From positions 186,001 to 250,000 of the forward strand of contig NZ_JAPDUG010000002.1 of assembly GCF_026015885.1 (NCBI RefSeq): DNA of 64,000 nucleotides. Direction: 5' to 3'. Source of the stretch: Halocynthiibacter sp. SDUM655004. Its GTDB lineage: Bacteria > Pseudomonadota > Alphaproteobacteria > Rhodobacterales > Rhodobacteraceae. The position numbers and the translations under genes were made by a program. The notes under the pieces are model-generated. The model saw only the letters and a list, made by a program, of their open reading frames with translations, made no database searches and was not told the origin of the DNA. Shown piece after piece: positions 53,876 to 63,202 of this stretch. Position 1 is the first letter of the stretch. Every line of letters starts with the position of its first letter.

Positions 53876-55232
53876 ATCCAAGAATTTTGTTTGCAAAGAA
53901 TGCGCGGCGACCTTTTCGAAATGGTCAGGCAAATGCGATAACTGCGGCGCGTGGAACACCATTTCCGAGGAGGTTCCGTTTTCCTCTGGCCCTGCTGGAA
54001 AGTCACTTGGCTCCAAACGCGGCACGCCGATGGCTCTTTTCGATTTGGCGACCGAAGAAGCGCAACCACCCCGCACCCGTTCCGGCTCAAGCGAGTTGAA
54101 CCGCGTTTTAGGCGGCGGCTTGGTTCCCGCCAGCGCAGTTCTTGTGGGCGGTGATCCAGGTATCGGGAAATCAACACTCTTACTTCAAGCAGCGGCGAGC
54201 TTTGCGCGTGCGGGCCTCAAAACGATCTATGTATCCGGCGAGGAAGCCAGCGCGCAGGTGCGCATGCGCGCTCAAAGGCTCGGGCTACAGGAAGCGCCCG
54301 TGAAGCTCGCAGCGGAAACCAACCTCCGCGATATTCTCACGACGCTTGAGGCCGAGAAGCCCGATCTTGTTATCATCGACTCGATTCAAACTATGTGGGC
54401 CGACACGGTCGATAGCGCGCCTGGTAGCGTGAGCCAAGTTCGCGCTGCCTGTCATGAGCTTACGACATTTGCCAAACGCAAGGGCATAACCATGATCCTT
54501 GTCGGCCATGTCACCAAGGAAGGCCAGATTGCCGGTCCGCGCGTGGTGGAGCATATGGTCGATACCGTTTTGTACTTCGAAGGCGAGCGCGGCCATCAGT
54601 TCCGCGTGTTGCGTGCGGTTAAGAACCGCTTTGGCCCTGCTGACGAAATCGGCGTATTCGAGATGACAGGCAAAGGTTTGGCCGAAGTCAAAAACCCCTC
54701 GGCACTGTTTATCGGAGATCGCGCCAACCCCGTTCCGGGCAGCGTTGTATTCGCAGGAATCGAAGGCACTCGCCCAGTTCTCGTTGAGTTTCAGGCGCTT
54801 GTCGCTCCGAGCCCTCATGCACAGGCCCGCCGCACCGTTGTTGGATGGGACGGCAGCAGACTCGCCATGATTTTAGCCGTTCTTGAGGCCCGCTGCGGCG
54901 TTCCTTTTACCGGCTTGGACGTGTACTTGAACGTCGCAGGCGGCATGCGTGTGAGCGAACCGGCGGCTGATCTGGCTGTTGCGGCTGCGCTACTTTCTGC
55001 ACGGGAAGATCATTCTTTGCCGTCTGAGACTGTGGTTTTTGGCGAAATTAGCCTATCAGGGGCTTTAAGGCCCGTTGGTCAAATGGAAAACCGGTTGAAA
55101 GAAGCAGGGAAACTGGGCTTCTCTTCCGCCATTGCACCATCGGGGGGCAAGAAAAGAGACCACGCGGACATGCAGGTTCGATATATGTCGGATTTGGCAA
55201 GTTTCGTTAAAGATACTTTCGGGGAAAACTAG
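53862..55232 (+). CDS. radA: DNA repair protein RadA
   Basis: RadA is a DnaB-like ATPase that extends recombination intermediates. The 456-residue product has the N-terminal zinc finger VCKECAATFSKWSGKCDNCG, Walker A GGDPGIGKSTLLLQ, the RadA-specific KNRFG motif and a C-terminal Lon-protease-like domain. The ATG at 53862 is five bases from AAGGA; ATG 53868 (MAKSKN) would give the commoner N-terminus but has a spacing of 11. Either is possible. Confidence 0.95.
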   Translation: MRMAKSKNFVCKECAATFSKWSGKCDNCGAWNTISEEVPFSSGPAGKSLGSKRGTPMALFDLATEEAQPPRTRSGSSELNRVLGGGLVPASAVLVGGDPGIGKSTLLLQAAASFARAGLKTIYVSGEEASAQVRMRAQRLGLQEAPVKLAAETNLRDILTTLEAEKPDLVIIDSIQTMWADTVDSAPGSVSQVRAACHELTTFAKRKGITMILVGHVTKEGQIAGPRVVEHMVDTVLYFEGERGHQFRVLRAVKNRFGPADEIGVFEMTGKGLAEVKNPSALFIGDRANPVPGSVVFAGIEGTRPVLVEFQALVAPSPHAQARRTVVGWDGSRLAMILAVLEARCGVPFTGLDVYLNVAGGMRVSEPAADLAVAAALLSAREDHSLPSETVVFGEISLSGALRPVGQMENRLKEAGKLGFSSAIAPSGGKKRDHADMQVRYMSDLASFVKDTFGEN

Positions 55233-55249
55233 CCCCTACAGGAGAAGAC

Positions 55250-55828
55250 ATGGAAGGCTTTACCATTGTAGACGGCGCGGTTGCTGTCGTCATCCTCATC
55301 TCGGCGCTGCTTGCGTATTCACGCGGGTTGGTTCGCGAGACCTTGTCTATTGCCAGTTGGATCGCTGCGGCGGTCATTGCTTATATTTTCGCACCCAAAG
55401 CCGAGCCGCTGGTTCGGGAAATTCCGATTCTCAACGATTTCATCGGCGGCCAATGCGAGCTTTCCCTTGGGGCGAGTTTTGCAATTGTGGGTATTGTGGC
55501 GCTTGTGGTCTTGTCGATCTTCACGCCAATATTTTCAAACGTTGTGCAACGCAGCGTGCTGGGCGGACTCGACCAAGGGCTTGGCTTCCTGTTCGGAGCG
55601 GCGCGCGGTGCGCTTCTCGTTGCTGTGGCGTTGTGGCTCTATAACTGGGCCGTTACGGATGAGCCGATTGCGGTTATCGAAGATAGCCGAAGCGCCGAAG
55701 TATTTGGTCAGCTTTCTGATCGTGTGGGCAATGCGGTTCCAACCGATGTTCCGGGATGGCTTGAGACAAACATGGAAGAATTCCTTGCTCAGTGCGAACC
55801 CGTAACCGAAACCACCATCATCGAATAA
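55250..55828 (+). CDS. cvpA: CvpA family membrane protein
   Basis: A 192-residue inner-membrane protein with four helices, starting MEGFTIVDGAVAVVILISAL. CvpA was named for colicin V production but is widespread and usually lies before purF, as here. It begins 17 bases after radA and ends at an intrinsic terminator. Confidence 0.88.
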   Translation: MEGFTIVDGAVAVVILISALLAYSRGLVRETLSIASWIAAAVIAYIFAPKAEPLVREIPILNDFIGGQCELSLGASFAIVGIVALVVLSIFTPIFSNVVQRSVLGGLDQGLGFLFGAARGALLVAVALWLYNWAVTDEPIAVIEDSRSAEVFGQLSDRVGNAVPTDVPGWLETNMEEFLAQCEPVTETTIIE

Positions 55829-55855
55829 CATCCTCGTACAGAACGTACGGCACGA

Positions 55856-55884
55856 GGTCGGGCAAGAATTGCCCGGCCTTTTTT
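55856..55884 (+). terminator. Intrinsic terminator of cvpA
   Basis: GGTCGGGCAA (55856-55865) pairs with TTGCCCGGCC (55869-55878) around a three-base loop, followed by TTTTTT. It separates cvpA from purF despite their common neighbourhood. Confidence 0.88.
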
Positions 55885-56019
55885 GTGCCAAGCGGCTAAT
55901 TCCTGAGCAATGTGCCGCCACTATCCATGAAATATGACATTTTCCTAACTGCGGATGGGTGACACCGCCGCCGCAACGCCTTAAGAGAAGGGCGACAGAG
56001 ACATGGATTCGGAGCTGCA

Positions 56020-57483
56020 ATGCGTGACATGCCCCCCGCCCACCCGTTCGATGATGACAAACTCAAGGAAGAGTGCGGTATTTTCGGAGTTGTCGGCGTT
56101 GCCGATGCAGCCAATTTCGTAGCGCTCGGACTTCATGCGCTTCAGCATCGCGGACAAGAGGCAGGCGGCATCGTTGTCCATGATGCCGAACAAGGGTTCA
56201 ACTCCGCCCGTCGCTTTGGATATGTACGCGACAACTTCACTTCCCATTCAGTTATGAAAACCCTGCCCGGCCCTATTGGAATCGGGCATGTGCGCTATTC
56301 AACTGCGGGCTCCAAGGGAGCAACCGCGATCCGAGACGTGCAGCCTTTCTTTGGAGAGTTTTCCATGGGCGGCGCCGCGATTGCACACAACGGCAACATC
56401 ACCAACGCCGATGCCTTGCGCCGCGATCTGATCGAACGTGGCTCCATTTTCCAAAGCAGCTCCGACAGCGAATGCATCATTCACCTGATGGCACGCTCCA
56501 TGCAGCGCAACATCCCCGAACGGATGAAAGACGCGCTGCGCTCGGTTGAGGGTGCGTTCTCGGTGGTGGCTATGACCCGCACAAAACTCATCGGTGTACG
56601 CGACCCTCTGGGCGTGCGCCCGCTGGTTCTGGGCCGTCTTGGCGAAGGGTGGGCTCTGTCTTCTGAGACTTGTGCGCTAGATATTATCGGCGCGGATTTC
56701 GTTCGTGAAATCGAGCCTGGGGAGATGGTCGTCATCACGGAGAATGGCGTTGAAAGCCACCGTCCGTTTGAGCAAAAGCCAAGCCGCTTCTGTATCTTTG
56801 AGCACGTTTACTTCAGCCGCCCTGACAGTATAATCGGTGGCCGCTCGGTCTATGAAACACGCCGCCAGATCGGGGTTGAGTTGGCGCGCGAAACACCGGT
56901 TGAAGCCGATTTGGTTTGCCCTGTTCCGGATTCCGGCACGCCTGCTGCGATCGGCTACAGTCAGGAAAGCGGCATCCCCTATGCGATGGGGATAATTCGA
57001 AACCAATATATGGGCCGGACGTTTATCGAGCCGAGCGAGCAAATCCGTAACATGGGTGTGCGCCTCAAGCTTAACGTCAACCGCGCGCTCATTCGCGGCA
57101 AGCGGGTCATCCTCGTAGATGATTCAGTTGTGCGCGGCACGACAAGCCGCAAAATCAAGGAAATGATCCTTGATGCAGGGGCCAAAGAGGTTCACTTCCG
57201 CATTGCCTCTCCTCCTACCATGTGGCCCTGTTTCTATGGTGTAGATACGCCTGAACGGGAAAAGCTTCTGGCGGCCACCATGAGTGAAGAGGAAATGCGC
57301 AAACATCTTGGCGTAAACAGCCTCAAATTTATCTCGCTCGATGGCCTCTACCGCGCGGTTGGCGAAGCAAACGGCCGCGATGCTAAGGCTCCGCAGTATT
57401 GCGATGCCTGCTTCTCTGGTGAGTACCCCGTGCGCCCTGCGGATATGATTGCCAAAGGGTTTGAACTCAAGGCAGCGGAATAA
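56020..57483 (+). CDS. purF: Amidophosphoribosyltransferase
   Basis: Makes phosphoribosylamine from PRPP and glutamine, the first step of purine synthesis. The 487-residue product has the class II glutamine amidotransferase domain, with the nucleophile cysteine in the propeptide-processed EECGIFGVVG, and the PRTase domain with the PRPP loop VILVDDSVVRGTTSRKI. The cysteine lies about 18 residues in, so an N-terminal propeptide is likely removed. Cysteines near the C-terminus (YCDACFSGEYP) match forms with an Fe-S cluster. Confidence 0.96.
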   Translation: MRDMPPAHPFDDDKLKEECGIFGVVGVADAANFVALGLHALQHRGQEAGGIVVHDAEQGFNSARRFGYVRDNFTSHSVMKTLPGPIGIGHVRYSTAGSKGATAIRDVQPFFGEFSMGGAAIAHNGNITNADALRRDLIERGSIFQSSSDSECIIHLMARSMQRNIPERMKDALRSVEGAFSVVAMTRTKLIGVRDPLGVRPLVLGRLGEGWALSSETCALDIIGADFVREIEPGEMVVITENGVESHRPFEQKPSRFCIFEHVYFSRPDSIIGGRSVYETRRQIGVELARETPVEADLVCPVPDSGTPAAIGYSQESGIPYAMGIIRNQYMGRTFIEPSEQIRNMGVRLKLNVNRALIRGKRVILVDDSVVRGTTSRKIKEMILDAGAKEVHFRIASPPTMWPCFYGVDTPEREKLLAATMSEEEMRKHLGVNSLKFISLDGLYRAVGEANGRDAKAPQYCDACFSGEYPVRPADMIAKGFELKAAE

Positions 57484-57509
57484 GCCGGATATAGGTCTGG
57501 AGGGCAAAC

Positions 57510-57929
57510 ATGAGCGAACCCATCAAGTTTCGCCCCCATCATTTCCTCTGTTCGCTTGGATTTCAGGGCAAGGGCTATTCGCCGGAATTCACCCAGAACA
57601 TGTATGAGATCGTTGTCGGGCGCCTGCGGGCGAAAGGCGGCGATGAAGAGCTAATCCAGACCGTCGGGCTTAGCGATGATATTTGCGGCCCCTGCCCTAA
57701 ACGGCGCGGACGGCTATGCACAGAGCAGAGTAAGATCAAAACGCTGGATCGCGCACATGCGGCGGCGTTGAAGCTTAAGCCGAACGAGCAGCTTACGTGG
57801 GGCGAAGCCAAAGCGCGGATCAAAGCAAATGTGCCCTCTGGCCACCTGTCCGAGATCTGTAAGGGCTGTCAGTGGCTGGAGTACGGTCTTTGCGAGACAG
57901 CTCTGGCAGAGCTTCACGCAGAAGCGTAA
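57510..57929 (+). CDS. DUF1284 domain, cysteine-rich protein
   Basis: A 139-residue soluble protein beginning MSEPIKFRPHHFLCSLGFQG, the DUF1284 signature. It has clusters CGPCPKRRGRLC and CKGCQWLEYGLC (six cysteines in two C-x2-C-x-n-C groups) plus an early cysteine, suggesting a metal or Fe-S site. Its role is not known to me. It follows purF by 26 bases and ends near a terminator. Confidence 0.83.
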   Translation: MSEPIKFRPHHFLCSLGFQGKGYSPEFTQNMYEIVVGRLRAKGGDEELIQTVGLSDDICGPCPKRRGRLCTEQSKIKTLDRAHAAALKLKPNEQLTWGEAKARIKANVPSGHLSEICKGCQWLEYGLCETALAELHAEA

Positions 57930-57960
57930 CAAGCCCCCAAAACATCCATCGCCTATGAAA

Positions 57961-57990
57961 AAAGCGCCGCGTGAACCCACACGGCGCTTT
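57961..57990. terminator. Terminator between the DUF1284 gene and bioY
   Basis: AAAGCGCCG (57961-57969) pairs with CGGCGCTTT (57982-57990); an inner GTG/CAC extends it. A-run before and T-rich end allow use from both sides of these convergent genes. Confidence 0.8.
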
Positions 57991-58028
57991 CGAAATTCTT
58001 GCCCGCTTAAACTGCGGGAGTGCAGGCC

Positions 58029-58622
58029 TTAGCCCTTACGCAGTTCCAGAGCTTTCCATGCACCGGATACAACCAGCGCAGCGATAACGGCCTTAACCAC
58101 ATCGCCAATCAGGAACGGCTGAGCAAACCCAGCAATTACCTTCGCCGCAGGAAGTCCAGCCCAGCCAGCTTCGACACCAGCCACAGAGGCAACACCAAGC
58201 GGCCATGCAAGGCCAGGAACGTAAAGCAGCGCGGATACAGCAACAGCAACGAGCGCCGTGCTGAAGAAGCCCTTGGCATAACCGCGATCAGCAGCGAGGC
58301 CAGCAAGGTAAGCCATGCCCACAAAACCAATCAGGAAGCCACCAGTTGGGCCAACGAATGTTGCAAGGCCAAGACCACCGTTTGCGAAAACAGGCAGACC
58401 CATCGCGCCTTCGGCCAGATAAGCCACGAGTGTTGCGGCACCAAGGCGCGCGCCGAATGTGAGGCCAACAATCAGAATGGCCAGTGTTTGCAGTGTCATC
58501 GGCACGGGGAACATCGGCACAGAAATTTGTGCGGCCAATGCGATGAAAAGCGAACCAGTCAGGACCATCATCCCTTTGGTTACGAGGGAGTTGGAGCCGA
58601 TCAGGGCTTTGGATAATGTCAT
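58029..58622 (-). CDS. bioY: Biotin transporter BioY
   Basis: BioY is the substrate-binding membrane component of biotin ECF-type uptake and can also work without partners. The 197-residue product has six hydrophobic helices and family segments VPMFPVPMTLQTLAILIVG, ARLGAA and GPTGGFLIGFV. No bioM or bioN energising genes are adjacent, so it may use a shared or solitary system. It is divergent from the SDR gene. Confidence 0.93.
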   Translation of the reverse strand: MTLSKALIGSNSLVTKGMMVLTGSLFIALAAQISVPMFPVPMTLQTLAILIVGLTFGARLGAATLVAYLAEGAMGLPVFANGGLGLATFVGPTGGFLIGFVGMAYLAGLAADRGYAKGFFSTALVAVAVSALLYVPGLAWPLGVASVAGVEAGWAGLPAAKVIAGFAQPFLIGDVVKAVIAALVVSGAWKALELRKG

Positions 58623-58710
58623 TTTGGTCTCCTTGAGGACATGCTCTCAGGCTTGTTTTTGGGCAATATGCCGCGAATGTCAAGGAACCGCTTGCAAGGA
58701 CGAGGGACTA

Positions 58711-59388
58711 ATGACAAACGAAGGCATGACAAATTCAACCGACAAAATCGCCCTTATCACAGGGGCCTCGCGCGGTCTTGGTGCGGCATTGGCCGAAGCC
58801 TTGGCTCCGACCCATCATATTATCGCTGTGGCCCGCACATCGGGCGCGCTTGAAGAGTTGGACGACCGTATCAAGGCGAAAGGCGGCAGCGCCACGCTTG
58901 CGCCGCTTGATATTTGTGACCAAGGCGCGATGCAGCATCTCTGCCGTTCGGTATATGATCGTTGGGGGCATGTTGACCTCTGGGCGCATACGGCCATTCA
59001 CGGAGCGCCTCTTGCCCCGAGTGGCCATGTAGACCCCAAAGATTTCGACAAATCCATGACCTGCAACGCAACAGCCGCGCAGCGTTTGATCACCTATGTC
59101 GAGCCACTTTTGCTTGCCGCCGAAAACGGAACCGCGCTGTTCTTTGACGATGACGCCCCCGGTGTTCGCTATTTCGGTAGTTATGGTGCGAGCAAGGCCG
59201 CGCAAATGGCGCTCGTGCGTTCGTGGCGTGGCGAAACGCAATCCACCGGCCCACGCGTGGTGATTGCCAAACCCAAGCCGATGCCAACGGGCCTGCGGGC
59301 TCGTTTCTTCCCTGGTGAAGATCGCGCACCACTTGCCTCGCCGCATGAGGAAGCGAAAAAGGCTTTGGACCTGCTCCAGCAACCATAA
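58711..59388 (+). CDS. Short-chain dehydrogenase/reductase (SDR) family protein
   Basis: A 225-residue classical SDR with TGASRGLGAALAEAL as the nucleotide-binding motif. The catalytic tyrosine-lysine pair is in YGASKAAQ; the usual catalytic serine and NAG motif are less clear. Substrate unknown. ATG 58711 (after GAGGGA) is chosen; ATG 58726 is an alternative. It lies before surE with a gap of 162 bases. Confidence 0.88.
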   Translation: MTNEGMTNSTDKIALITGASRGLGAALAEALAPTHHIIAVARTSGALEELDDRIKAKGGSATLAPLDICDQGAMQHLCRSVYDRWGHVDLWAHTAIHGAPLAPSGHVDPKDFDKSMTCNATAAQRLITYVEPLLLAAENGTALFFDDDAPGVRYFGSYGASKAAQMALVRSWRGETQSTGPRVVIAKPKPMPTGLRARFFPGEDRAPLASPHEEAKKALDLLQQP

Positions 59389-59550
59389 CGCGCCAACCAA
59401 GCTGCAAATCGCGTCTGATAAATGTGCCTGTGGTGACAATCTGGCACCAAACAACCGCACCCTCGCGATTTCTCGCGCTTGCGCTTGTGGAATTCTTTAC
59501 CTCCCCCTTCCGCTGTTCTAGGACATGAATATCAAGCAGCGGGAGGCACA

Positions 59551-60339
59551 ATGCGTATTCTCATAACCAACGACGACGGGATCAACGCACCGGGGCTTAA
59601 AACCCTGCATAAGATCGCCGAAGAGCTTGCCGGACCTGACGGAGAAGTCTGGACGGTTGCACCCGCTTTCGAACAATCCGGCGTAGGGCATTGCATCAGC
59701 TATACCAACCCGCTTGCAATGGCCCAACTGGGAGACCGCGTGTTCACGACCGAAGGCAGCCCCGCAGATTGCGTTTTGGCCGCGCTCTATGACGTGATGC
59801 CGGAAAACCGCCCCGACCTTGTGCTTTCAGGCGTAAACCGCGGCAACAACGCTGCCGAAAATACGCTCTATTCCGGTACGATCGGTGGCGCCATGGAGGC
59901 CGCTTTGCAAGGCGTCCCATCAATCGCGCTTTCGCAATACTACGGCCCAGACAACGCACAGCTTGATGACCCATTCGAAGCCGCTGCCGAACATGGCGCG
60001 GATACTGTCCGCCGAATTCTCGCCGCCAATCCCGAAGAATCCGAGGATTACCGCCTGTTTTATAACGTGAACTTCCCGCCTGTGGCCGCCGCGGCCGTGA
60101 AAGGTTTGCGCACAACAACCCAAGGATATCGGCGCGGCACAAATTTCTCGACAGAGCCGCATATGTCGCCCTCCGGTCGCCGTTTCCTTTGGATACGGGG
60201 CGGCAACCAGCATGTCGATACAGCCGAAGGCACAGATGCCGCAGCCAACCTAGCGGGCTATATCTCGGTCACCCCCATGCGCGCCGACCTCACCGCCCAC
60301 GATGCATTTGCCGCGATCAAGGGGCAACTCGACACATGA
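59551..60339 (+). CDS. surE: 5'/3'-nucleotidase SurE
   Basis: SurE is a stress-survival phosphatase acting on nucleoside monophosphates. The 262-residue product has the metal-binding N-terminus [15 protein letters not shown], the [19 protein letters not shown] motif and conserved serine and asparagine metal ligands. Start 59551 follows GGGAGG. The stop overlaps the pcm start (ATGA at 60336-60339). Confidence 0.96.
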   Translation: MRILITNDDGINAPGLKTLHKIAEELAGPDGEVWTVAPAFEQSGVGHCISYTNPLAMAQLGDRVFTTEGSPADCVLAALYDVMPENRPDLVLSGVNRGNNAAENTLYSGTIGGAMEAALQGVPSIALSQYYGPDNAQLDDPFEAAAEHGADTVRRILAANPEESEDYRLFYNVNFPPVAAAAVKGLRTTTQGYRRGTNFSTEPHMSPSGRRFLWIRGGNQHVDTAEGTDAAANLAGYISVTPMRADLTAHDAFAAIKGQLDT

Positions 60340-60974
60340 ACGACGCCGAACGGAAAATGCAATTCTTATACGCCCTAAGATCAAAGGGCGTTACGGATAA
60401 GCGCGTTTTAACGGCGATGGAAAAGATCGACCGCGGGCCTTTCGTTCGCGGTGTGTTTGCCGAGCGCGCCTATGAAGATATGCCGCTGCCGATTGCCTGT
60501 GGCCAAACAATCAGCCAGCCTTCTGTTGTTGGCGTGATGACGCAGGCGCTCAACGTTTCTCCGCGTGACAAGGTTCTTGAGGTGGGCACCGGCTCTGGCT
60601 ATCAGGCCGCAATTCTTAGCCAATTGGCACGCCGCGTTTATACAGTGGACCGCCATCGTCGCCTTGTTCGAGAAGCACAGCAGATCTTCAACGAACTTGA
60701 CCTAACCAACATCACCGCTTTCTCCGCAGATGGTAGCTTTGGCCTACCGGACCAAGCGCCGTTTGACCGGATCCTTGTGACCGCAGCCGCCGAAGATGCG
60801 CCCGGCCCTTTGCTTTCACAATTGCGAGAGGGTGGCATTATGGTGCTGCCAGTTGGCCAATCAGATACCGTACAAAGCCTTATCAAGGTCACAAGAACCG
60901 AAAACGGCTTTGAATACGACGAATTGCGCGATGTGCGCTTTGTTCCGCTGCTCGAAGGGCTAAGCGACGAATAA
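60336..60974 (+). CDS. pcm: Protein-L-isoaspartate O-methyltransferase
   Basis: Repairs isoaspartyl damage in proteins by methylation with S-adenosylmethionine. The 212-residue product has [15 protein letters not shown] near the active site, SAM motif [15 protein letters not shown], and [13 protein letters not shown]. It overlaps surE and precedes nlpD, the surE-pcm-nlpD order of many proteobacteria. The longer open frame from 60189 lies in surE. Confidence 0.95.
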   Translation: MNDAERKMQFLYALRSKGVTDKRVLTAMEKIDRGPFVRGVFAERAYEDMPLPIACGQTISQPSVVGVMTQALNVSPRDKVLEVGTGSGYQAAILSQLARRVYTVDRHRRLVREAQQIFNELDLTNITAFSADGSFGLPDQAPFDRILVTAAAEDAPGPLLSQLREGGIMVLPVGQSDTVQSLIKVTRTENGFEYDELRDVRFVPLLEGLSDE

Positions 60975-61055
60975 TAGCCTACAACGCGCACTAAACTCGT
61001 GTATAATGACCCCATAAGCTCGGCAAACGAGCATAAGAAAATTGAGGAATATCCT

Positions 61056-62288
61056 ATGCAGCCCCCACGTTCCGGCGCTTTGGCGCTGTTTGAGGCCACA
61101 GGCAAATTTCAGAATTCCAAGACGCGCAACCTAAGCCCGCGTCTCAAAACCGTCGTGTTCGGCGGCGCGCTGATGGCGCTTGCTGCGTGTAACCAAGGTT
61201 TAGATTGGGACATGCGCGGTAATTTCGGCGATGCCTATTCCACCTCCTCCGCAGTGCAACAGGCCAGCAAACCGGCCCCTGCCCCCGACAATCGCGGCGT
61301 CGTGTCCTACCCGAGCTATCAGGTTGTACTGGCCCGTCAGGGCGACACAGTTCGCGACGTGGCCGGCCGTGTCGGCGTTGATGCGACAGCGCTCGCTAAA
61401 TACAACGGCATTCAGCCGGATGTGAAACTGCGCCAAGGCGAGTTGCTCGCGCTTCCCAACCGCGTTGCGGAACCTTCTGCAGCTACGGGCGCGCCAACGG
61501 AAGCGATCGATATCACGACAATTGCGGGCAGCGCGATTGAGCGCTCCTCGACCGCTCCACAGCAGAACACCAATATCAACACCGCCAAGCCAAGCGAAAC
61601 TTCGCCCAAAAAGCCAGAGCCGATCCGACACCGCGTTGCGAGTGGCGAGACGGCCTATTCGATCTCGCGGCTGTACAATGTGAACGTGAAATCCCTTGCG
61701 GAATGGAACGGGCTTGGCAGTGATCTGAGTGTGCGCGAAGGGCAATTCCTCCTTATTCCGCTCCCAGCAGAGCAAGCCGCGCCGCAAAAGGTCGAAGTGG
61801 TTAAGCAACCAGGAACGGGCTCTGCGACACCGGTTCCCCCAAGCGCAAGTGAGGCGCTGCCAAAGCCAGTGCCCGTAAAAGCACCGGAAGAGGTAAAGGC
61901 TCCTGATCTGAGTATGTCAGAGAAAGAAGCCGCCAAAGCAACGCGCTTCTCTATGCCAGTTCAAGGCAGCATCATCCGCGCCTATTCCAAAGGCAAGAAC
62001 GACGGCATTGATATCGGCGCGACTGCCGGTAGCGCGGTCAAAGCAGCGGATGCCGGAACAGTTGCAGCGATCACAACGAACACCGACGGCGTAACGATTG
62101 TTGTGCTGCGCCATGCGGATGGGCTTCTGACGATCTATGCAAATGTCGAGGGCGTATCGATCAAGAAGGGCGATAAGGTGAAGAGAAACCAGGCGATTGC
62201 CAAGGTCCGCAATGGCAACCCATCCTATCTGCACTTCGAAGTACGCAAAGGCTTTGATAGCGTCGATCCGATGCCCTATCTTTCATAA
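61056..62288 (+). CDS. nlpD: NlpD-like LysM/M23 lipoprotein, degenerate peptidase site
   Basis: A 410-residue lipoprotein-like protein: an N-terminal hydrophobic segment with a lipobox-like LMALAACNQ, two LysM peptidoglycan-binding domains (about residues 85-130 and 190-235) joined by proline-rich linkers, and a C-terminal M23/LytM domain. The domain has GIDIGATAGSAVKAADAGTV and LHFEVRKG, but the metal-binding H and D of active peptidases are absent (GIDIG instead of HxxxD, and AN where H is usual). As with E. coli NlpD it probably activates amidases instead of cutting peptidoglycan itself. Confidence 0.9.
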   Translation: MQPPRSGALALFEATGKFQNSKTRNLSPRLKTVVFGGALMALAACNQGLDWDMRGNFGDAYSTSSAVQQASKPAPAPDNRGVVSYPSYQVVLARQGDTVRDVAGRVGVDATALAKYNGIQPDVKLRQGELLALPNRVAEPSAATGAPTEAIDITTIAGSAIERSSTAPQQNTNINTAKPSETSPKKPEPIRHRVASGETAYSISRLYNVNVKSLAEWNGLGSDLSVREGQFLLIPLPAEQAAPQKVEVVKQPGTGSATPVPPSASEALPKPVPVKAPEEVKAPDLSMSEKEAAKATRFSMPVQGSIIRAYSKGKNDGIDIGATAGSAVKAADAGTVAAITTNTDGVTIVVLRHADGLLTIYANVEGVSIKKGDKVKRNQAIAKVRNGNPSYLHFEVRKGFDSVDPMPYLS

Positions 62289-62308
62289 GTGACAGTATTC
62301 AAAACAGA

Positions 62309-62340
62309 AAAAGGCGCGCCATAACGGTGCGCCTTTTTTG
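62309..62340 (+). terminator. Intrinsic terminator of nlpD
   Basis: Stem AAGGCGCGCC (62311-62320) with GGTGCGCCTT (62326-62335), one wobble, loop ATAAC, followed by TTTTTG. It lies between convergent nlpD and the DUF815 gene. Confidence 0.9.
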
Positions 62341-62362
62341 TATTTAAGAGTGTGAAACGAAC

Positions 62363-63202
62363 TTAGAGAGAAACGCCTCTGCGCCCTGCAAGATCGGTGA
62401 AGTATTGCCATGCAACGCGCCCCGAACGGCTTCCTCGTGTGGCCTGCCATTCGATGGCCTCTGCCCAGAGTGTATCTTCGTCAATCTCGATGCCGTATTC
62501 CTTGCAATAGCCACGGATCATATCGAGGTACTCATCCTGCGAACATGGGTGGAACCCGAGCCACAGACCAAACCGATCCGAGAGCGACACCTTCTCCTCA
62601 ACAGCCTCAGATGGGTTGATGGAAGAGCTACGTTCGTTTTCGATCATGTCACGTGGCATCAAGTGACGGCGGTTCGATGTGGCATAGAACACAACATTCT
62701 CAGGCCGTCCTTCGATGCCGCCATCCAACACCGCTTTGAGCGATTTGTAGTGCTGGTCATCATGCGAGAAGCTCAAGTCGTCGCAAAACAGAAGGAAGCG
62801 TTCTGACGAGGCGCGCAGCAGTGAGAGCAAGCGGCCAATGCTTGGCAAATCTTCACGCTGAACTTCAACGATCTTAAGGCCAAGCCCTTGGCGCAGAACC
62901 TCGGCATGAATGGATTTCACAAGGCTCGACTTACCCATACCACGGGCGCCCCATAGGAGCGCATTGTTTGCCGGAAGCCCGCGTGCGAACTGCAAGGTAT
63001 TCTCGAGAAGCGTGTCTCGCGAGCGGTTGATGCCCACAAGAAGCGACAAGTCCACGCGATTTACCTCTGGCACCGGCGCGAGCCGATCGGGCGCAACATG
63101 CCAGACGAAAGCATCCGCCTCGGAAAAATCGGGAGCACCTGCGGGGGCCGGAGACATACGCTCAAGTGCATCGGCAATGCGGCGCAAATCAACGTTATTC
63201 AT
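62363..63202 (-). CDS. DUF815 family ATP-binding protein
   Basis: A 279-residue AAA-type ATPase of the DUF815 family. Walker A is WGARGMGKSSLVKS and Walker B is FLLFCDDLSF; a sensor-like ATSNRRH segment follows. The role of the family is not established. I chose ATG 63202 (MNNVDLRRIADALERM), which overlaps the tatC stop by eight bases; ATG 63220 (MTEKQPMNN) has GAGG about eight bases upstream and is an alternative. Confidence 0.88.
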   Translation of the reverse strand: MNNVDLRRIADALERMSPAPAGAPDFSEADAFVWHVAPDRLAPVPEVNRVDLSLLVGINRSRDTLLENTLQFARGLPANNALLWGARGMGKSSLVKSIHAEVLRQGLGLKIVEVQREDLPSIGRLLSLLRASSERFLLFCDDLSFSHDDQHYKSLKAVLDGGIEGRPENVVFYATSNRRHLMPRDMIENERSSSINPSEAVEEKVSLSDRFGLWLGFHPCSQDEYLDMIRGYCKEYGIEIDEDTLWAEAIEWQATRGSRSGRVAWQYFTDLAGRRGVSL

